A stretch of 64,000 nucleotides of DNA. Source: Chiayiivirga flava. GTDB taxonomy: Bacteria; Pseudomonadota; Gammaproteobacteria; Xanthomonadales; Xanthomonadaceae. The position numbers and the translations under genes were made by a program. The notes beneath the pieces were generated by a model, which was given only the letters and a program-made list of their open reading frames with translations, was not told where the DNA came from and did no database searches. Shown piece after piece: positions 53,083 to 61,454 of this stretch. The stretch is from NCBI RefSeq assembly GCF_014202825.1, contig NZ_JACHHP010000005.1, forward strand, positions 199,818 to 263,817, given 5' to 3'. Within the stretch, counting starts at the first letter, position 1. Each line of letters begins with the position of its first letter.

Positions 53083-53118
53083 TTTACGTTTGTAGACGAA
53101 ATAAGATTACGCGCGTAA
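53083..53118 (-). promoter_or_regulatory. Paired operators and promoter of the blaI-M56 operon
   Basis: TTTACGTTTGTAGA (53083-53096) and TTACGCGCGTAA (53107-53118) are dyad sites of TTTAC-N4-GTAAA type, centred 23 bases apart. On the minus strand TTTACG near 53119-53114 and TCTACA near 53096-53091 are 17 bases apart, so the two operators coincide with the -35 and -10 boxes. The GTG start is only 2 bases beyond the proximal operator. Confidence 0.5.
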
Positions 53119-53186
53119 ACATCCGGAATGCAAGCCCTCTCGCGGCGGACCGCCGAGACCGGCGACGCCGGTGCGATACTCGCGCC

Positions 53187-55178
53187 ATGCCTGCCGACCG
53201 CCTCCACTCGCTCCCCGCCCGCATCGACGCACTGCTCGACCATGCCGTGGACCGCCTGCTCGCCTGTGGCGGCGGCCACGGCGAGCTGCGCGTTGCCGCG
53301 CCGCTCGGGCTCGGGAAATCGCATCGCATCCTCAACGCGCTGTATGCGCGCATCGCGGCGGATCCCTCGCGGCCGATGACGCTGATGACGGCGCTGTCGC
53401 TGACGCCGCCGTCGCCTGCGTCGGACCTCGAACGGCGGTTTCTGCAGCCGTTTCTCGATCGGCATTTCGGCGAGGACTTTCCCGCGCTCGACTACGCGAT
53501 CGCCCAGCGCAACGGCACGCTGCCGGCACACGTGGCCATCGAGGAGTTCTATCTGCAGTCCGGCGGACTGCTCGGCAAGCCGGACGCGCAGCGCCGCTAC
53601 AACAGTCTCAACTACACCCACGTGGCACGCGCGGTGGCCAAGCGCGTGCCGCATGCGATCGTGCACCTGGTGGCCGCGTCGCCGGACGGATCGCAGCTGA
53701 GCCTGAGCTGCAATCCGGACCTGACGCTGGACCTGCTCGACCACATCGAACGCCTCGGCGGCGCGCGTCCGCTGCTGCTCGCCGAGGTACACCCGGACCT
53801 GCCGTTCCTCGGCGGTGCCGCGCTGGTGGCGCGCGGCTTCTTCGACATCGTGCTCGAGCCAGCCGTGCCCGCGCCGCGCCTGTTCGCGCTGCCGCGGCAG
53901 CCGGTGGCCGACGCCGAATTCGCGATCGGCCTGTACGCGAGCACCCTCGTGCGCGACGGCGGCACGCTGCAGATCGGCATCGGCGCGTTGTCCGATGCGC
54001 TCACCCACGCCCTGCTGCTGCGCCACACGCGCAACGCCGACTACCGCGCGCTGCTGCGGGCGTTGTGGCCCGAGGTGGAAACCTCGGCGCTGGTACGCGA
54101 CGAGGGCGGGCTCGATCCGTTCGTGCTCGGCCTTTACGGCGCCAGCGAGATGCTGATGGACGGATTCGCGCACCTGGTCGATGCCGGCATCGTGAAACGG
54201 CGTGTGGTCGACGACATCGGCGTCATGCGCCGCGCCAACGCGGGCGCCACGACCGCCGAGGACGATGCGCTGCTGGCGCGTGACGGGCAGTTCCTGCACG
54301 GCGGCTTCTTCCTCGGCTCGCACGATTTCTACGCCTGGCTGCGCGGCCTGCCGCCGGACACCGCGCGCGCCATCGGCATGACGCGCATCTCGCACATCAA
54401 CGAACTCTATGGGCTCAACCAGGAACTCGAGGCGCTGCAGCGGCGCGACGCGCGTTTCTTTAACACCTGCATGATGGCCACCGCGCTCGGCGCGGCGGTG
54501 TCCGATGCGCTCGACGACGGCCAGGTGGTGTCGGGCGTCGGCGGCCAGTACAACTTCGTGGCGATGGCGCACGCGCTCGACGATGCGCGCTCGGTATTGA
54601 TGCTGCGCGCGACTCGCACCTCCGGCGGCACGCTGCGCTCGAACATCGTGTGGAACTACGGACACACCACGATTCCGCGGCATCTGCGCGACATCTGCAT
54701 CACCGAGTACGGCATCGCGGACCTGCGCGGGATGTGCGACGAGGATTGCATCGCCGCCATGCTCCGCATCGCCGATTCCGCCTGCGCTCCGGGCCTGCGC
54801 GCGCAGGCGCTGCAGGCCGGGAAACTGGCGACCGACACGCCGACGCCGACCCCGGGCCGCAACACCGCCGCCGCACTGCGCGCCACGCTGGCTCCGTTCC
54901 GCGCCGCAGGCCTGCTGCCGGACTATCCGCTCGGCAGCGACTTCACCCCGGTGGAACAGCACCTCGCGCGTGCGCTCGGCTGGCTGAAGCGAAACACCGC
55001 GACGCGGGGCGGGATGCTGTCGACCCTGTGGGCCGCGCTGCGTGCGTCATCGCGCGATGCGGACGACGAAGCGATGCGGCGCATGGCGCTTGATCGTCCG
55101 ACCGGCTGGCGCGAGCACCTGAGCGCGGGTCTCGTGCGCCTTGCGCTGGCGCGGACGCGCGATCGCGCACGGTCGTAG
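53187..55178 (+). CDS. Acetyl-CoA hydrolase/transferase family protein
   Basis: A 663-residue protein. The N half resembles acetyl-CoA hydrolase N-terminal domains (VAAPLGLGKSHRILNALYAR). The C half has the AcetylCoA_hyd_C blocks GGQYNFVAMAHAL, RTSGGTLRSNIVW, HTTIPRHLRDICITEYGIADLRG. It is longer than usual CoA-transferases (about 500) because of an inserted middle region (about 330-420). Substrate unknown; acyl-CoA to acid conversion expected. Divergent from blaI, 106 bases apart, so the same operators could touch its promoter. Confidence 0.88.
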   Translation: MPADRLHSLPARIDALLDHAVDRLLACGGGHGELRVAAPLGLGKSHRILNALYARIAADPSRPMTLMTALSLTPPSPASDLERRFLQPFLDRHFGEDFPALDYAIAQRNGTLPAHVAIEEFYLQSGGLLGKPDAQRRYNSLNYTHVARAVAKRVPHAIVHLVAASPDGSQLSLSCNPDLTLDLLDHIERLGGARPLLLAEVHPDLPFLGGAALVARGFFDIVLEPAVPAPRLFALPRQPVADAEFAIGLYASTLVRDGGTLQIGIGALSDALTHALLLRHTRNADYRALLRALWPEVETSALVRDEGGLDPFVLGLYGASEMLMDGFAHLVDAGIVKRRVVDDIGVMRRANAGATTAEDDALLARDGQFLHGGFFLGSHDFYAWLRGLPPDTARAIGMTRISHINELYGLNQELEALQRRDARFFNTCMMATALGAAVSDALDDGQVVSGVGGQYNFVAMAHALDDARSVLMLRATRTSGGTLRSNIVWNYGHTTIPRHLRDICITEYGIADLRGMCDEDCIAAMLRIADSACAPGLRAQALQAGKLATDTPTPTPGRNTAAALRATLAPFRAAGLLPDYPLGSDFTPVEQHLARALGWLKRNTATRGGMLSTLWAALRASSRDADDEAMRRMALDRPTGWREHLSAGLVRLALARTRDRARS

Positions 55179-55190
55179 GCGCGCTCCGCG

Positions 55191-56681
55191 TCACTGCACG
55201 CGCTGGCGTTCGCCGCACGCGTGCGGCAGGTCCTCGAAGCCGTCGCAGAACAACCACGGCGACACCGGCACGAAGTACTCGATGCAGCCGTCCTGCTGCG
55301 CATTCGCCACGCAGGCCGCGAGGCTCGGCCCCGGCTGCAGCGTGTCGCCGATCGCGAACACGAAGCGGCCTTCGGCCGGCGCGTCGGCCAGCACGTCGAA
55401 CACGAGGTTGGCCACGCCGCTGTAGCCCGTGACGCTCGGCGGCAGCCCCTGCGGATACTCGCAGATGACGGTCTGGCCAGCGGCCGCGCTGCCGCTGGCG
55501 CTGCAGGTGGCGGGCGGCGACGCGGTGGCGCGGTCGTAGGCGAAACCGGCCGGCGCCGACACGCGCAGCGTCATCGCACCCGCGCTGCCGTCGCCGGCGT
55601 TGGCGAAGCTCGGCTGCACCGTGGTTTCGGTGAGCCGGTGCACCGCCGCACCGGGTAGATGCTGCACGGATAGGAATTCGAGCTTCGGTTGCGGCATGGC
55701 CTGGGTCTGGATCGCTCCGTAGTATCCGCAGCCCACCGGCATCGGCGTGTCGACGCAGGTGGACAGGTCGCGCGCCGGCTGCTGCGCGTTGTGCACGGTG
55801 GCGACCACCGGATGCGGGCCGGGGATGGCGATGTCGTCGGCGATGTCGACAAGGAACTGCAGGCCCGCCGTCTGCTGGTCCTGGCCGTCGTAGAAGTACG
55901 CGGTGGTGCAGCGCACGCGCTGGCCCTGTGCGTCCGGCGCCTCGTTCACGCAGTCGAACGGCGGACTACCGCCACCGCCGTAGCGCGTGATGCCGGGCGG
56001 CAGCTGCACATCGACGACCACCGGGCCGTTGTTCTGGCCGTAGCCGGTGTTGCGGAAGCCCATGTTGATCGAGCCCTGCCCGCCGGCGGTGAACGGCTGC
56101 GTCCAGTGGCTCCAGAAGGCCTGCGAGAACTCCACCTGCGAACGCCGGTGCGGGATGCTGCGCTCGACGCAGCCGGTGTCGGAGGTGGCCATGTTGTAGA
56201 CCGGCACGTCCTCGCACACCACGGGATCGGGCAACGGGACTTCGGCGCTTTCGAGCGTCGCGCGAACAAGCCCGGCGCCGGGGATCGGAATGCCGGGCGC
56301 GGTGTCGATGTGGACGGACATGCCGCTCGATCCCCAGTTCCAGTAGGTGAGATCGGCGGGATAGCTGCATTCCACCGACTGGCCCGCGGCGACGCAAGTC
56401 CAGAGGCCGCCGTTCATGCCGGCGTAACTCACCCCCGGAGGCAGCTCGACGCGCAGCGTGAAAGGGCCCTGCGCGGTGAGATCATCGAGCTCCGACGCAT
56501 TGAGCAGGGTGAAGGTGAAGCCGATCCCGTTTTCGCCGTTGGCACCGAAGGTGCCGCTGTCGAGCGTCGGCGGCGGCCCCATCTGCACCTCGAGCCGTGG
56601 CGTGACGCCGGCTTGGACCGATCCGGACGCGGCCAGGCATGCGGCCAGTGCGATGGCGCCTGCGCGCGTGTTCCGATCCAT
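55191..56681 (-). CDS. Secreted protein with beta-sandwich repeats and a C-terminal CDGFE motif
   Basis: A 496-residue protein with a signal peptide (AIALAACLAASGSVQAG). The body has several DUF11/CARDB-like stretches (FTLLNASELDDLTAQGPFTL, VVDVQLPPGITRYG, MTLRVSAPAGFAYD) and paired cysteines (TCVAAGQSVECSYP, CSASGSAAAGQTVICEYP), like cell-surface proteins with conserved repeat domains. Near its end it reads WLFCDGFEDLPHACGE, the F-x-D-G-F-E motif followed by 13 more residues. It is convergent with the acetyl-CoA hydrolase gene (12 bases apart) and is a single gene. Confidence 0.85.
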   Translation of the reverse strand: MDRNTRAGAIALAACLAASGSVQAGVTPRLEVQMGPPPTLDSGTFGANGENGIGFTFTLLNASELDDLTAQGPFTLRVELPPGVSYAGMNGGLWTCVAAGQSVECSYPADLTYWNWGSSGMSVHIDTAPGIPIPGAGLVRATLESAEVPLPDPVVCEDVPVYNMATSDTGCVERSIPHRRSQVEFSQAFWSHWTQPFTAGGQGSINMGFRNTGYGQNNGPVVVDVQLPPGITRYGGGGSPPFDCVNEAPDAQGQRVRCTTAYFYDGQDQQTAGLQFLVDIADDIAIPGPHPVVATVHNAQQPARDLSTCVDTPMPVGCGYYGAIQTQAMPQPKLEFLSVQHLPGAAVHRLTETTVQPSFANAGDGSAGAMTLRVSAPAGFAYDRATASPPATCSASGSAAAGQTVICEYPQGLPPSVTGYSGVANLVFDVLADAPAEGRFVFAIGDTLQPGPSLAACVANAQQDGCIEYFVPVSPWLFCDGFEDLPHACGERQRVQ

Positions 56682-56834
56682 AGGTGTCGCCCCTGTTCCG
56701 GCTTCGTGGCCGCAGCGGCATGCTGCCCTCGATGGCGCGCGCGTGGCACCCCGCGATCGCGGGGGTGGCCGCCGACGCGGCACTCGGCGTCGACGACGCG
56801 AAGTCCCTGCGCTTGCGCGCAGGGTCGGCTCAGC

Positions 56835-58070
56835 TCACGCGGGCTGCACCCGCACCATGCGCGCCTCGCGGATCGGCAGATTGCACAGCGCGGCGAACAG
56901 CGCGAGCGCGATGTCGGCGTACCACATCAGGTCGTAGTTGCCGTAGCGCGTCATCGCCAGCCCGCCGAGGAAGGCGCCGAAAAATCCGCCGACCTGGTGC
57001 GACAGCAGCGTGAGCCCGAACAGCGTGGCGAGGTAGCGCGGACCGTAGAGCTTGCCGACGATGCCGGCGGTGGGCGGCACCGTCGCGAGCCAGGTGGCGC
57101 CGAGACCGGCGGCGAAAAGATAAAACGTCAGTGGCGTCGGCGGCGCGAGCAGGTAGAGCACGATCAGCAGCGCGCGCGAGGCGTACATCCACGCCAGAAT
57201 GTACTTGCTGCGGACGCGCGCCGTGGCCCAGCCGGCCGCAAGGCTGCCCACGATATTCGACAGCCCGATGATCGCCAGCGACCAGCCCGCGACCTGCGGG
57301 GACAGCCCGCACAGCGCCACCTCGCCCGGCAGGTGCGTGACCAGGAACGCGATGTGGAAGCCGCAGGTGAAGAACCCCGCATGCAGCAGCAGGTAGCTGC
57401 GATCGCCCATTGCCTGTGCGACGCTCTGGCGCAGCGTGAGTTCGGCCGGCGCGCCGACGGCGGGCGCCGCGCGCGGCATGCCGCGCAGCGGCCGCACCAG
57501 CGGCAGCGACGCCAGCGTGATCGCCGCCAGCGACCACATCGCCCCGGCCCAGCCGAGCAGTGCGATCAGCTTCTGCAGCAGCGGCGCGAACACGAACTGC
57601 CCGAACGAGCCGCCCGCATTGATCACGCCCGCGGCCTGGCCGCGCTGCTGCGGCGTCAGATGCTGCGCGGCCGCGCCGATCAGCACGGCGAAGCTGCCGG
57701 CGCCGGAACCGATGGCCGACAGCAGCCCCAGCGACACGATGAAGCCGAACGTGCCGCCCATGAACGGCGTCACCGCGCTGCCGAGCGCGAGGATGACGAT
57801 GCCCCCGGCGAGCACACGCGCGGGACCGTGCCGGTCCGCGATGGCGCCCGCGATCGGCTGCGCCACGCCCCACATCAGCTGGCCGACGGCGAGCGCGAGA
57901 CTGATCGCCGCAAGACCGAGCCCGCTGCTGTCCTGGATCGGCGCGACGAACAGGCCGAGCGACTGGCGCGCACCCATCGTCACCATCAGCACGGCCGCGG
58001 CGGCGGCGACGACGAGGAAAACGCGTGCCGGAACGGCCGGCGCGGCGCCGGGCTGCGCGGACGCGTTCAT
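56835..58070 (-). CDS. MFS transporter controlled by the adjacent TetR regulator
   Basis: A 411-residue inner-membrane protein with twelve helices; residues 18-50 (VFLVVAAAAAVLMVTMGARQ) begin the first. The A-motif GAIADRHGPARVLAGG lies between helices 2 and 3. It resembles monocarboxylate/oxalate-formate-antiporter type MFS proteins (MGARQSLGLFVAPI, GAGSFAVLIGAAAQHLTPQQ). Substrate unknown. It is translated from the TetR mRNA by ATGA overlap, which points to repression by that regulator. Confidence 0.9.
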   Translation of the reverse strand: MNASAQPGAAPAVPARVFLVVAAAAAVLMVTMGARQSLGLFVAPIQDSSGLGLAAISLALAVGQLMWGVAQPIAGAIADRHGPARVLAGGIVILALGSAVTPFMGGTFGFIVSLGLLSAIGSGAGSFAVLIGAAAQHLTPQQRGQAAGVINAGGSFGQFVFAPLLQKLIALLGWAGAMWSLAAITLASLPLVRPLRGMPRAAPAVGAPAELTLRQSVAQAMGDRSYLLLHAGFFTCGFHIAFLVTHLPGEVALCGLSPQVAGWSLAIIGLSNIVGSLAAGWATARVRSKYILAWMYASRALLIVLYLLAPPTPLTFYLFAAGLGATWLATVPPTAGIVGKLYGPRYLATLFGLTLLSHQVGGFFGAFLGGLAMTRYGNYDLMWYADIALALFAALCNLPIREARMVRVQPA

Positions 58071-58771
58071 GCGATCCCCTCGCGCGGCGTGGCGGCGCGC
58101 GACGGAGCAGCACGGCGGGCACGCGTGCCCTTCGCCCTCGCGCCGGAAGCAGGCTCGCGCAGCGCCCCGTGCAGTTGTCTCGTGGTGAAGGCGGCCAGGC
58201 GCAGCAATTCGGCGCGCGATGCGCCGGCAGCGGCCTGCACGGCCATGCCCTGGCCGAGCGCCATGATGCTGCGTGCGAGCTCTGCAGGCGCGGTCCCGCG
58301 CTGCAGCTCGCCTGCGGCGGCGGCACGCTCGAAGCGTTTGGTCAGCGTGGCAAGCCGGGCGCGGCGACGTTTCACGAGCTCCTCCTGCACGCCGCTGGCG
58401 CCGTCGCTGCAGGCCAGCGCGCCGTTGACGGCAAAGCACCCGCGCGGGCAACCGGGCGTGGTGACGAGGCGGGCGTAGCCGTCGAGCAGCGCGGCGATGA
58501 CGTCGTGCGCGGTCGGCAGCAGCAGCGCGTTGCGGGTGAAGGCCATGTGGCGGTCGACGTAATGGTCGAGCACGCGCAGATAGAGGGACTCCTTGTTGCC
58601 GAAGGTGGCGTACAGGCTGGGACGCTGCATGCCGGTGGCGGCGGTGAGATCGGGCAGCGAGGTGCCTTCGAAGCCGTGTTTCCAGAAGACTTGGAGCGCG
58701 GCGTCGAGCGCGGCGTCGGGAGCGACGTTGCGCGGGCGACCGCGGGTGGCGGGTGGCTCGGTGATTTTCAT
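58067..58771 (-). CDS. TetR-family repressor
   Basis: A 234-residue protein. The DNA-binding domain is at residues 18-65 (ALDAALQVFWKHGFEGTSLP, GMQRPSLYATFGNKESLY) and the ligand domain follows; the TetR_C-like TTPGCPRGCFAVNGALACSD block is typical of the AcrR subgroup with MxxxS. The tail is basic and alanine-rich. It is upstream of and overlapping the MFS gene. Its ATG lies next to a dyad (58771-58782) that may be its own operator. Confidence 0.92.
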   Translation of the reverse strand: MKITEPPATRGRPRNVAPDAALDAALQVFWKHGFEGTSLPDLTAATGMQRPSLYATFGNKESLYLRVLDHYVDRHMAFTRNALLLPTAHDVIAALLDGYARLVTTPGCPRGCFAVNGALACSDGASGVQEELVKRRRARLATLTKRFERAAAAGELQRGTAPAELARSIMALGQGMAVQAAAGASRAELLRLAAFTTRQLHGALREPASGARAKGTRARRAAPSRAATPREGIA

Positions 58772-58782
58772 ACCGATCGATA
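58771..58782 (-). promoter_or_regulatory. Candidate TetR operator at the start codon
   Basis: TACCGATCGATA is a near-perfect dyad (TA-x-CGATCG-x-TA) abutting the tetR ATG. A site here would block a leaderless or short-leader transcript. A TTTAGT box lies just upstream on the minus strand. By-eye call. Confidence 0.35.
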
Positions 58783-58834
58783 CTAAATTCGGATCAGCGC
58801 GGGTGCAAGGCCTGCAATGCTCAACTGCGCTTGA

Positions 58835-59067
58835 GCCCCTCTCCCTCCGGGAGAGGGGTTGGGGAGAGGGTTCGGGATGCTGAGGCGTGGGGGATTGCGC
58901 AGAGATGGCAAGTCGCCTGACTTTCCGTGCCTTGGCCATTTGAGGCTTGAGCGTTTGCTCGGCTGCGCAGGGAAAAACAGGCAATGGCTTCGAAGAGAGT
59001 TTCTCGGTGTCCTGCACCGAGGCCTACCGGACCCTCACCCCATCCCCTCTCCCGGAGGGAGAGGGGC
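58835..59067. repeat. Inverted pair of type A palindromes between tetR and tkt
   Basis: CCCCTCTCCCTCCGGGAGAG at 58835-58877 (with the GGTTGGGGAGAGGGTTCGG tail) is repeated in inverse orientation at 59027-59067. The enclosed 150 bases contain no gene. Each arm is itself a hairpin, so the pair can fold as a cross. It probably ends the transketolase transcript. Confidence 0.75.
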
Positions 59068-59111
59068 TTCAGCGCGGGCGAGACGAGCGGGCGTGCCGCC
59101 GGGCAGCCGAA

Positions 59112-61112
59112 TCAGAGTGCGCGCGCGAGCTCCACCACGCGTTCCACCGTGATGCCGAAGTGCTTGAACAGCACCTCGGCCGGCGCCGACGCGCCGAACG
59201 TGTCGATGCCGACCACCGCGCCATCGAGTCCCACGTACTTGCACCAGTAGTCGGTGACGCCGGCTTCGATCGCGATGCGTTTGCGGCACCACGACGGCAG
59301 CACGCCTTCGCGCCATTCCAGCGGCTGGCGATCGAACATGTTGCTGTTGGGCATCGAGACCACGCGCACCTTCGTGCCGGCGTCCGACAGCTGGCGTGCC
59401 GCCTGCATCGCGAGCTCCACCTCCGAGCCGGTGGCGATGAGGATGAGGTCGAACGTGCCGTCCGCCGGATCCATGAGCACATAGCCGCCACGTGCGATGT
59501 CCTGCACCTGCTGCTCGGTGCGGTGCTGGTGCTGCAGGTTCTGGCGGCTGAAGACCAGGCACGTCGGGCCGGTGCGGGTTTCGATGGCGACCTTCCACGC
59601 CACGGCGCTTTCCACCGCATCGCAGGGACGCCACACCGAGTTGTTCGGGATGTAGCGCAGGCTCGCCAGGTGTTCCACCGGCTGGTGCGTGGGGCCGTCC
59701 TCGCCCAGGCCGATCGAGTCGTGCGTGAAGACGTGGATGGCATGCGCCGGGATCAGCGCGCTCATGCGCAGCGCGTTGCGCGAGTAGTCGCTGAAGACGA
59801 GGAAGGTGGCGTCGTACGGCACAAAGCCACCATGCAGCGCGAGACCGTTGGCGATGGCGCTCATGCCGAATTCGCGCACGCCGTAGTGGATGTAGTTGGC
59901 GTCTGGACTTTCCTGCGCGACGCTCCTGGAGCCTTTCCACAGCGTGAGGTTGGAGTGCGCCAGATCCGCCGAGCCGCCGACGAGCTCCGGCAGCAGCGGC
60001 GCGAACGCATCGAGCGCCATCTGCGACGCCTTGCGCGAGGCCACGGTGAGGCCGTCGACCTGCAGCTTGCGCACGTAGGCCCAGCTCGCGTCGTCCCACG
60101 ACGCGGGAAGTTCGCCGCGCATGCGCCGGTGGAACTCGTCGGCCAGCTCCGGATGCTGCGCGGCGTAGGCGTCGAACAGCGAGGTCCACGCGCGCTCGGC
60201 CTCGGCGCCGCGCGCGGTGGCGTCCCAGCGCTGTGCGATCGCCTCGGGCGTCTCGAACGGTGCGTGCGTCCACGCAAGCCCGCTGCGCGTCAGCGCGAGT
60301 TCGTCCTTGCCCAGCGGCGCGCCGTGCGAGGACTCCTTGCCGGCCTTGTTCGGCGAGCCGTAGCCGATCTGCGTCTTGCAGCAGATCAGCGTCGGCTTGC
60401 CGGAGGCTTTCTGCGCGGTCTTGATGGCCTGTCCGATTTCGACCGGATCGTGGCCGTTGACGTTGCGGATGACCTGCCAGCCGTAGGCTTCGAAGCGCCT
60501 GGGCGTGTCGTCGGTGAACCAGCCGCTGACATCGCCGTCGATCGAGATGCCGTTGTCGTCGTACAGCGCGATCAGCTTGTCGAGCTTGAGCGTGCCGGCC
60601 AGCGAGCAGGCCTCGTGCGAGATGCCTTCCATCAGGCAGCCGTCGCCGAGGAAGACCCAGGTGTGGTGGTCGACGATCTCGAAGCCGTCGCGGTTGAAGC
60701 GGCGCGCGAGCATTTTTTCTGCCAGCGCAAACCCGACCGCGTTGGCCAGCCCCTGGCCGAGCGGGCCGGTGGTGGTCTCGACGCCGGGGGTCTCGGACGC
60801 CTCCGGATGACCCGCGGTTTTCGAGTGCAGCTGGCGGAAGCGCTTGAGTTCGTCGATCGGCAGGTCGTAGCCGGACAGGTGCAGCAGCGCGTACAGCAGC
60901 ATCGAGCCGTGGCCGTTGGAGAGCACGAAACGGTCGCGGTTGGCCCAGCGCGGATTGCGCGGGTTGTGGCGCAGGAAATCGTTCCACAGCACTTCGGCGA
61001 TGTCGGCCATGCCCATCGGCATGCCGGGGTGGCCGCTTTTTGCCGCTTCCACGGCGTCGGCGGCGAGGAAACGGATGGCATTGGCGAGGTCGCGGCGGCT
61101 CGGCGTCGTCAT
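59112..61112 (-). CDS. tkt: Transketolase
   Basis: A 666-residue thiamine-diphosphate enzyme of the pentose phosphate and Calvin-type pathways. Blocks seen: [55 protein letters not shown], the TPP motif [18 protein letters not shown], and [19 protein letters not shown] with [20 protein letters not shown]. Length is typical. ATG at 61112 ([17 protein letters not shown]). The far upstream part of the same frame is not conserved. Confidence 0.97.
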   Translation of the reverse strand: MTTPSRRDLANAIRFLAADAVEAAKSGHPGMPMGMADIAEVLWNDFLRHNPRNPRWANRDRFVLSNGHGSMLLYALLHLSGYDLPIDELKRFRQLHSKTAGHPEASETPGVETTTGPLGQGLANAVGFALAEKMLARRFNRDGFEIVDHHTWVFLGDGCLMEGISHEACSLAGTLKLDKLIALYDDNGISIDGDVSGWFTDDTPRRFEAYGWQVIRNVNGHDPVEIGQAIKTAQKASGKPTLICCKTQIGYGSPNKAGKESSHGAPLGKDELALTRSGLAWTHAPFETPEAIAQRWDATARGAEAERAWTSLFDAYAAQHPELADEFHRRMRGELPASWDDASWAYVRKLQVDGLTVASRKASQMALDAFAPLLPELVGGSADLAHSNLTLWKGSRSVAQESPDANYIHYGVREFGMSAIANGLALHGGFVPYDATFLVFSDYSRNALRMSALIPAHAIHVFTHDSIGLGEDGPTHQPVEHLASLRYIPNNSVWRPCDAVESAVAWKVAIETRTGPTCLVFSRQNLQHQHRTEQQVQDIARGGYVLMDPADGTFDLILIATGSEVELAMQAARQLSDAGTKVRVVSMPNSNMFDRQPLEWREGVLPSWCRKRIAIEAGVTDYWCKYVGLDGAVVGIDTFGASAPAEVLFKHFGITVERVVELARAL

Positions 61113-61247
61113 GGGGGGCGTCGTCTGGAGATGGGGAAGAGCGTCCGGCGCGGAGCGGCGGGCGGACGGGTATTGTCCCATCGCGGGGGCGGCGTTGTCG
61201 CGCCGGAATGCGGATGGATTCGTGGGCGTGGCGGGATGTCGCCGTGC

Positions 61248-61413
61248 CCCCCTTCCGCCTGCCGGCACCTTCCCCCGCAAGCGGTAGAAGGACTTCCTCA
61301 ACAGGCGTTGAGAGCCGACGGCGTCTTCGGCCGTCGGCCGTCGGCCGTCGGATGTCGCATCGGAGCATCCCTTCTCCCGCCTGCGGGGGAAGGTGCCGGC
61401 AGGCGGAAGGGGG
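61248..61413. repeat. MITE-like element with perfect 32-bp inverted arms (type C)
   Basis: The 32 bases at 61248-61279 (CCCCCTTCCGCCTGCCGGCA...) are repeated exactly in inverse orientation at 61382-61413, with 102 bases between. The middle contains a threefold tandem 7-mer GGCCGTC at about 61330-61350. No coding potential is seen. It lies between tkt and the kinase gene, so it may end the kinase transcript. Confidence 0.8.
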
Positions 61414-61454
61414 TCGTTCCGGAGCCCGCGCAGGACGCGTATTGCCGAGGGCGG

